Positions 17,467 through 20,086 of a stretch of DNA of 20,086 nucleotides are shown one piece after another. The position numbers and the translations under genes are program-made. Position 1 is the first letter of the stretch. Every line of letters begins with the position of its first letter. Source of the DNA: Laetiporus sulphureus 93-53 (lineage: Eukaryota > Basidiomycota > Agaricomycetes > Polyporales > Laetiporaceae). The DNA lies in assembly GCF_001632365.1 (NCBI RefSeq), contig NW_024468622.1:1-20086 (forward strand), written 5' to 3'. Under the pieces are notes generated by a model, which did not search any database, was not told the origin of the DNA, and saw nothing but the letters and a program-made list of their open reading frames with translations.

Positions 17467-20086
17467 ATGACCAGCAATCCTCCTGCAGTTACCACGCCTC
17501 CCAATGCTGGCCCTCCCAACGCTCCTGCACCTACCACGCCTCCCAATGCTGGCCCTCCCAACGCTCCTGATGTCGTGAAGAGCACCCCTGGGCGGCCAGA
17601 TAGTAGCGCCGCAGCCGGTGTTAGCGATGCCTACAAATCACTCAAGTAAGCGATCGTCCAGACTCAAATGAACGATTCGCTCATCGTGCCCAAATGAACG
17701 CCACATTATAGGAAGGCGGAAGTGGAAGCCTACATTAGGAACGACCTGGAAAAGCATTTCCAATGCGATTTTCGCGATTTGCTCAAAGTCTTACTGCGTA
17801 GAGTTGCGAAGGACGAAGACGCTCATAAGACCAACGAGGACCTTTTGAAAGAATGCGTCCGAGAAGTCTTACCTCTCTGCAATGACCCAGACTTGCAAGC
17901 CAATCTCAAAAGCTAGTACGTAGTCATTGTAGGTTATTGTTGGGCATCCCTGTTTACTAACGTCACATAGTACTCAAGCTTATACTCACGAGAGCCATTG
18001 CTATGCTCCCTTCACCCTGACCTTCAATCGAGCTCTACACCTGATCAAGGAGCTCAAGAACCTTCCTTTGAAAGCCCCTAAGGCTGGCGAGGATTTGGAG
18101 ACCATGTTCTACAGAAATGATCCCAATCTGCTTACCGGTAGCCACGGTGAACTTTCGTCGGCCCGAAAGCCTGACGTTGTGTTAGTCGCCCGTGGCTCTG
18201 CTATTCGCGCAGCCGGAGATGTGTCCCTTCACTATACATGGGACGAAATTGCCATGAAGTGTGCACCCGATCGCCCTGCTATAGAACAGGCTTTCTCCTG
18301 GGCGGACGTTCTCTCATGTTTCGAGTTCAAACGCCGCAGTACCACAAAGCGTTTGAATCCCCCACCTGACCGCTATGAATACAAGGGTACCCTTTCAGCC
18401 AAAATCCCTCCTTTGGCAGTGGACAAAGAGTGGCCTTTTGGAGAGGACGCCGCTGTTGCTGTCGCCGCTCCCGTCGCCGCTCCCGTTGTCGCCGCTCCGG
18501 TGCAGACGACGTCTCAACGCAAGGTCGAACGAACAGGAGGCTCAGGTAAGTTCCTAAGTCTGTTTCCGACTACTTCGGCTCATCTGTCAACAGGAGACGC
18601 ATCGAATCCCGCACCCACTTGTGAGTATGACATCATAGTTGTGAATGTCGGTTCTCATTGTCTCCCATAGTGCGGAGATCAGCTAGACTCCGAGGGAGTA
18701 CGCCAGTGGTGACAGAGCAGCCATCTGCAAAGAGAAAGTCCGATAGTCAGCCCGACAGTCAACGGTCCAAGAAGGCGAAACCTGAGGAACCTAAGAAAGA
18801 TCCTCCTGTCGTTGTACAATCCGGCATGTATGCAGCGGAAATGCTATCGCGGCGCTATGCGATGCATGCAATTAATGTCGTCATCGTTGGCAAGTACTCG
18901 ATCTATATCGTTGCATGAGCTATGACTTACTCCGACGCTTCAGACGAAATAGCATGGGTATGGTGGTATGATCGACAAGGCGCAATCCAGTCGAGCGGTG
19001 TCGATTTCATCAAGGACCTCCCCTATTTCCTTGTCCTGATTGCCGCATTCCGTCATTATACTCTGCGCGAGTGGGGTATTGAAGCCACGCTGATAAAGGA
19101 TGAATATCAGCACTATCTGAAGGGTCCGGATGTGCCAGGTGACAAGACCGACGCAAAAACTGACGAATTCTGTCCTGCTCGCGACAAAACAGACTTCGAC
19201 TTCGCATTCAGAGATCGCGAAGATCAGATGAATGTTAAAGCAGAGGCTACTGTACATCTTGGCGAACCCATTCAATTGCGATATTCCCTCCTCGGTCGGG
19301 GAACAAGGGTCTTTGGGGCCACGCAGAAGAAGCCGACCCAAACAGATGCAGTGGTGAAGATATACTGGCCGGAGGTCGCTCGTACGAGCGAGGCCGTCAT
19401 TATTGACAAGGCGGTGGAACTGGGTCGGGGAGACCCGCTCATAGAGGGGCATCTGCCCACGGTGCTTGCCTCATATGACCTGGACTACTCGACCGGAACA
19501 ATTCGGGAGGACATCCAGAAAGAAGGACAGCTTGTTGGGAGTGCTATCGGTGGCCCACGTTGTATGCGCATACTGCTGATGCCCAAATTGTTGCCCATCG
19601 GCGAATTGCCTGCTAAAACGTTCATCGAACGTTGGATAGAATGTTATCGATGTGGGTGTCGTGCTACTTCAATGATTTATTGTCTGACTAGGTTTTGAAC
19701 AGGCCATTTCGCGCTCTGGATGAAGGGCATTGAACACACAGATATCAGTCTTGACAACCTGCTCTATGATCCCACCACTGAAAAGGGTGTTCTGAACGAT
19801 TTCGATTTGGCTAGGATCCGCCTGGACGATAGGAACCAGGCGACAGGGCAAGAACGGACTGGCACCATCCCCTTCATGCCAATGGATCTCCTCTCAGATG
19901 AGTATTTCCGCGGAGAGATCGTGCGCCTGTACCGCCATGATTTCGAATCATTCCTTTGGATCCTGCCCTATAAGCTGCTGCGTGGCGTCGACAAACAAGA
20001 TGCAGATTTGGCAAAATGGAACACTGGCGACTACAGCCGTTGCCTAGACTCCAAGAACACCTTCCTCAACACGAATTTGGGAAGAT
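17467..20086 (+). CDS. FunK1-type protein kinase, copy D (3' end beyond window)
   Basis: Exons 17467-17645, 17712-17915, 17971-18545, 18594-18620, 18671-18889, 18944-19651 and 19703 to the window edge give at least 765 residues. Introns are 66, 55, 48, 50, 54 and 51 bp; the fifth is GC-AG (GCAAGT). The N-terminus is Pro-rich with two copies of [13 protein letters not shown] globular part includes KPDVVLV (194-200) and [12 protein letters not shown] (238-249). An Ala/Val/Pro linker and a bipartite NLS-like stretch (KRK at 349-351, KKAK at 362-365) follow. The kinase half has [10 protein letters not shown] (518-527), VVKIYWP with Lys540, HTDIS (649-653) with Thr where HRD kinases have Arg, and an intact NDFDLA (669-674), then [11 protein letters not shown]. 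This is the most complete copy and the likely parent type. Substrate and role are unknown; nuclear action is inferred from the NLS-like segment. Confidence 0.85.
17491..17569 (+). repeat. In-frame 42-bp minisatellite in exon 1 of gene D
   Basis: Two head-to-tail copies beginning at 17491 and 17533, the second matching over 37 bp without mismatch. The 14-residue period keeps the frame and encodes [12 protein letters not shown] plus two residues. Perfect identity suggests a recent event and possible length variation between strains. Confidence 0.9.

Noticed and set aside
1..20086. CRISPR array, bacterial operon or prophage features
   Set aside because: Introns, TATA boxes and FunK1 genes show fungal nuclear DNA; no regularly spaced short repeats are present.

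Overview
The window looks like nuclear DNA of an Agaricomycete-type basidiomycete (inference). Genes are split by many short introns (about 50-80 bp, mostly GTNNGT...AG). There is an F-box/LRR-like gene of the kind expanded in these fungi, and the right half is a cluster of FunK1 ('fungal-type protein kinase') genes, a family strongly expanded in mushroom-forming fungi. I cannot name the species.

Layout. Positions 1-480 hold a degenerate repeat and a TATA box. A five-exon F-box protein with leucine-rich segments follows at 481-2360 (+). Positions 2361-5835 contain no gene I can support; they hold one unusually long antisense ORF without coding character, and the first of two identical palindromic 14-mers. 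The second 14-mer lies just upstream of a clean five-exon GPR1/FUN34/YaaH-type acetate transporter at 5945-6917 (+). Positions 6918-7564 look empty apart from small repeats and a palindrome.

From about 7565 to the right edge the DNA is a tandem segmental array of FunK1 units, all on +. A 3'-end relic (about 7565-7760) is followed by unit A (gene 9172-10741), unit B (gene 12283-13995), unit C (pseudogene 15538-16652) and unit D (gene 17467 to beyond 20086). The 3' landmarks of the first units are 3120 and 3132 bp apart. Intergenic blocks of about 1.4-1.5 kb are repeated with the genes. Unit C is cut off at about 16652 by foreign-looking sequence, then the common upstream block resumes at about 17004 and leads into D.

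Only D has a TATA box, a full N-terminal half with a Pro-rich repeat and NLS-like segment, and an intact set of kinase landmarks. A and B lack exons 1-4 and most of exon 5 and begin at a new ATG near the kinase half, yet keep open frames and splice sites. Their kinase motifs are altered in different ways: A has the VAIK-type Lys changed to Arg and the DFD Asp changed to Glu, and B has lost the DFD motif. C is plainly dead. The array reads as one probable parent-type gene (D) with pseudokinase-like, relic and dead derivatives. An unusual GC-AG intron is predicted at the same place in all four copies.

All exon models are manual readings of frame, splice signals and comparison between paralogues; no alignment, search or transcript evidence was available.
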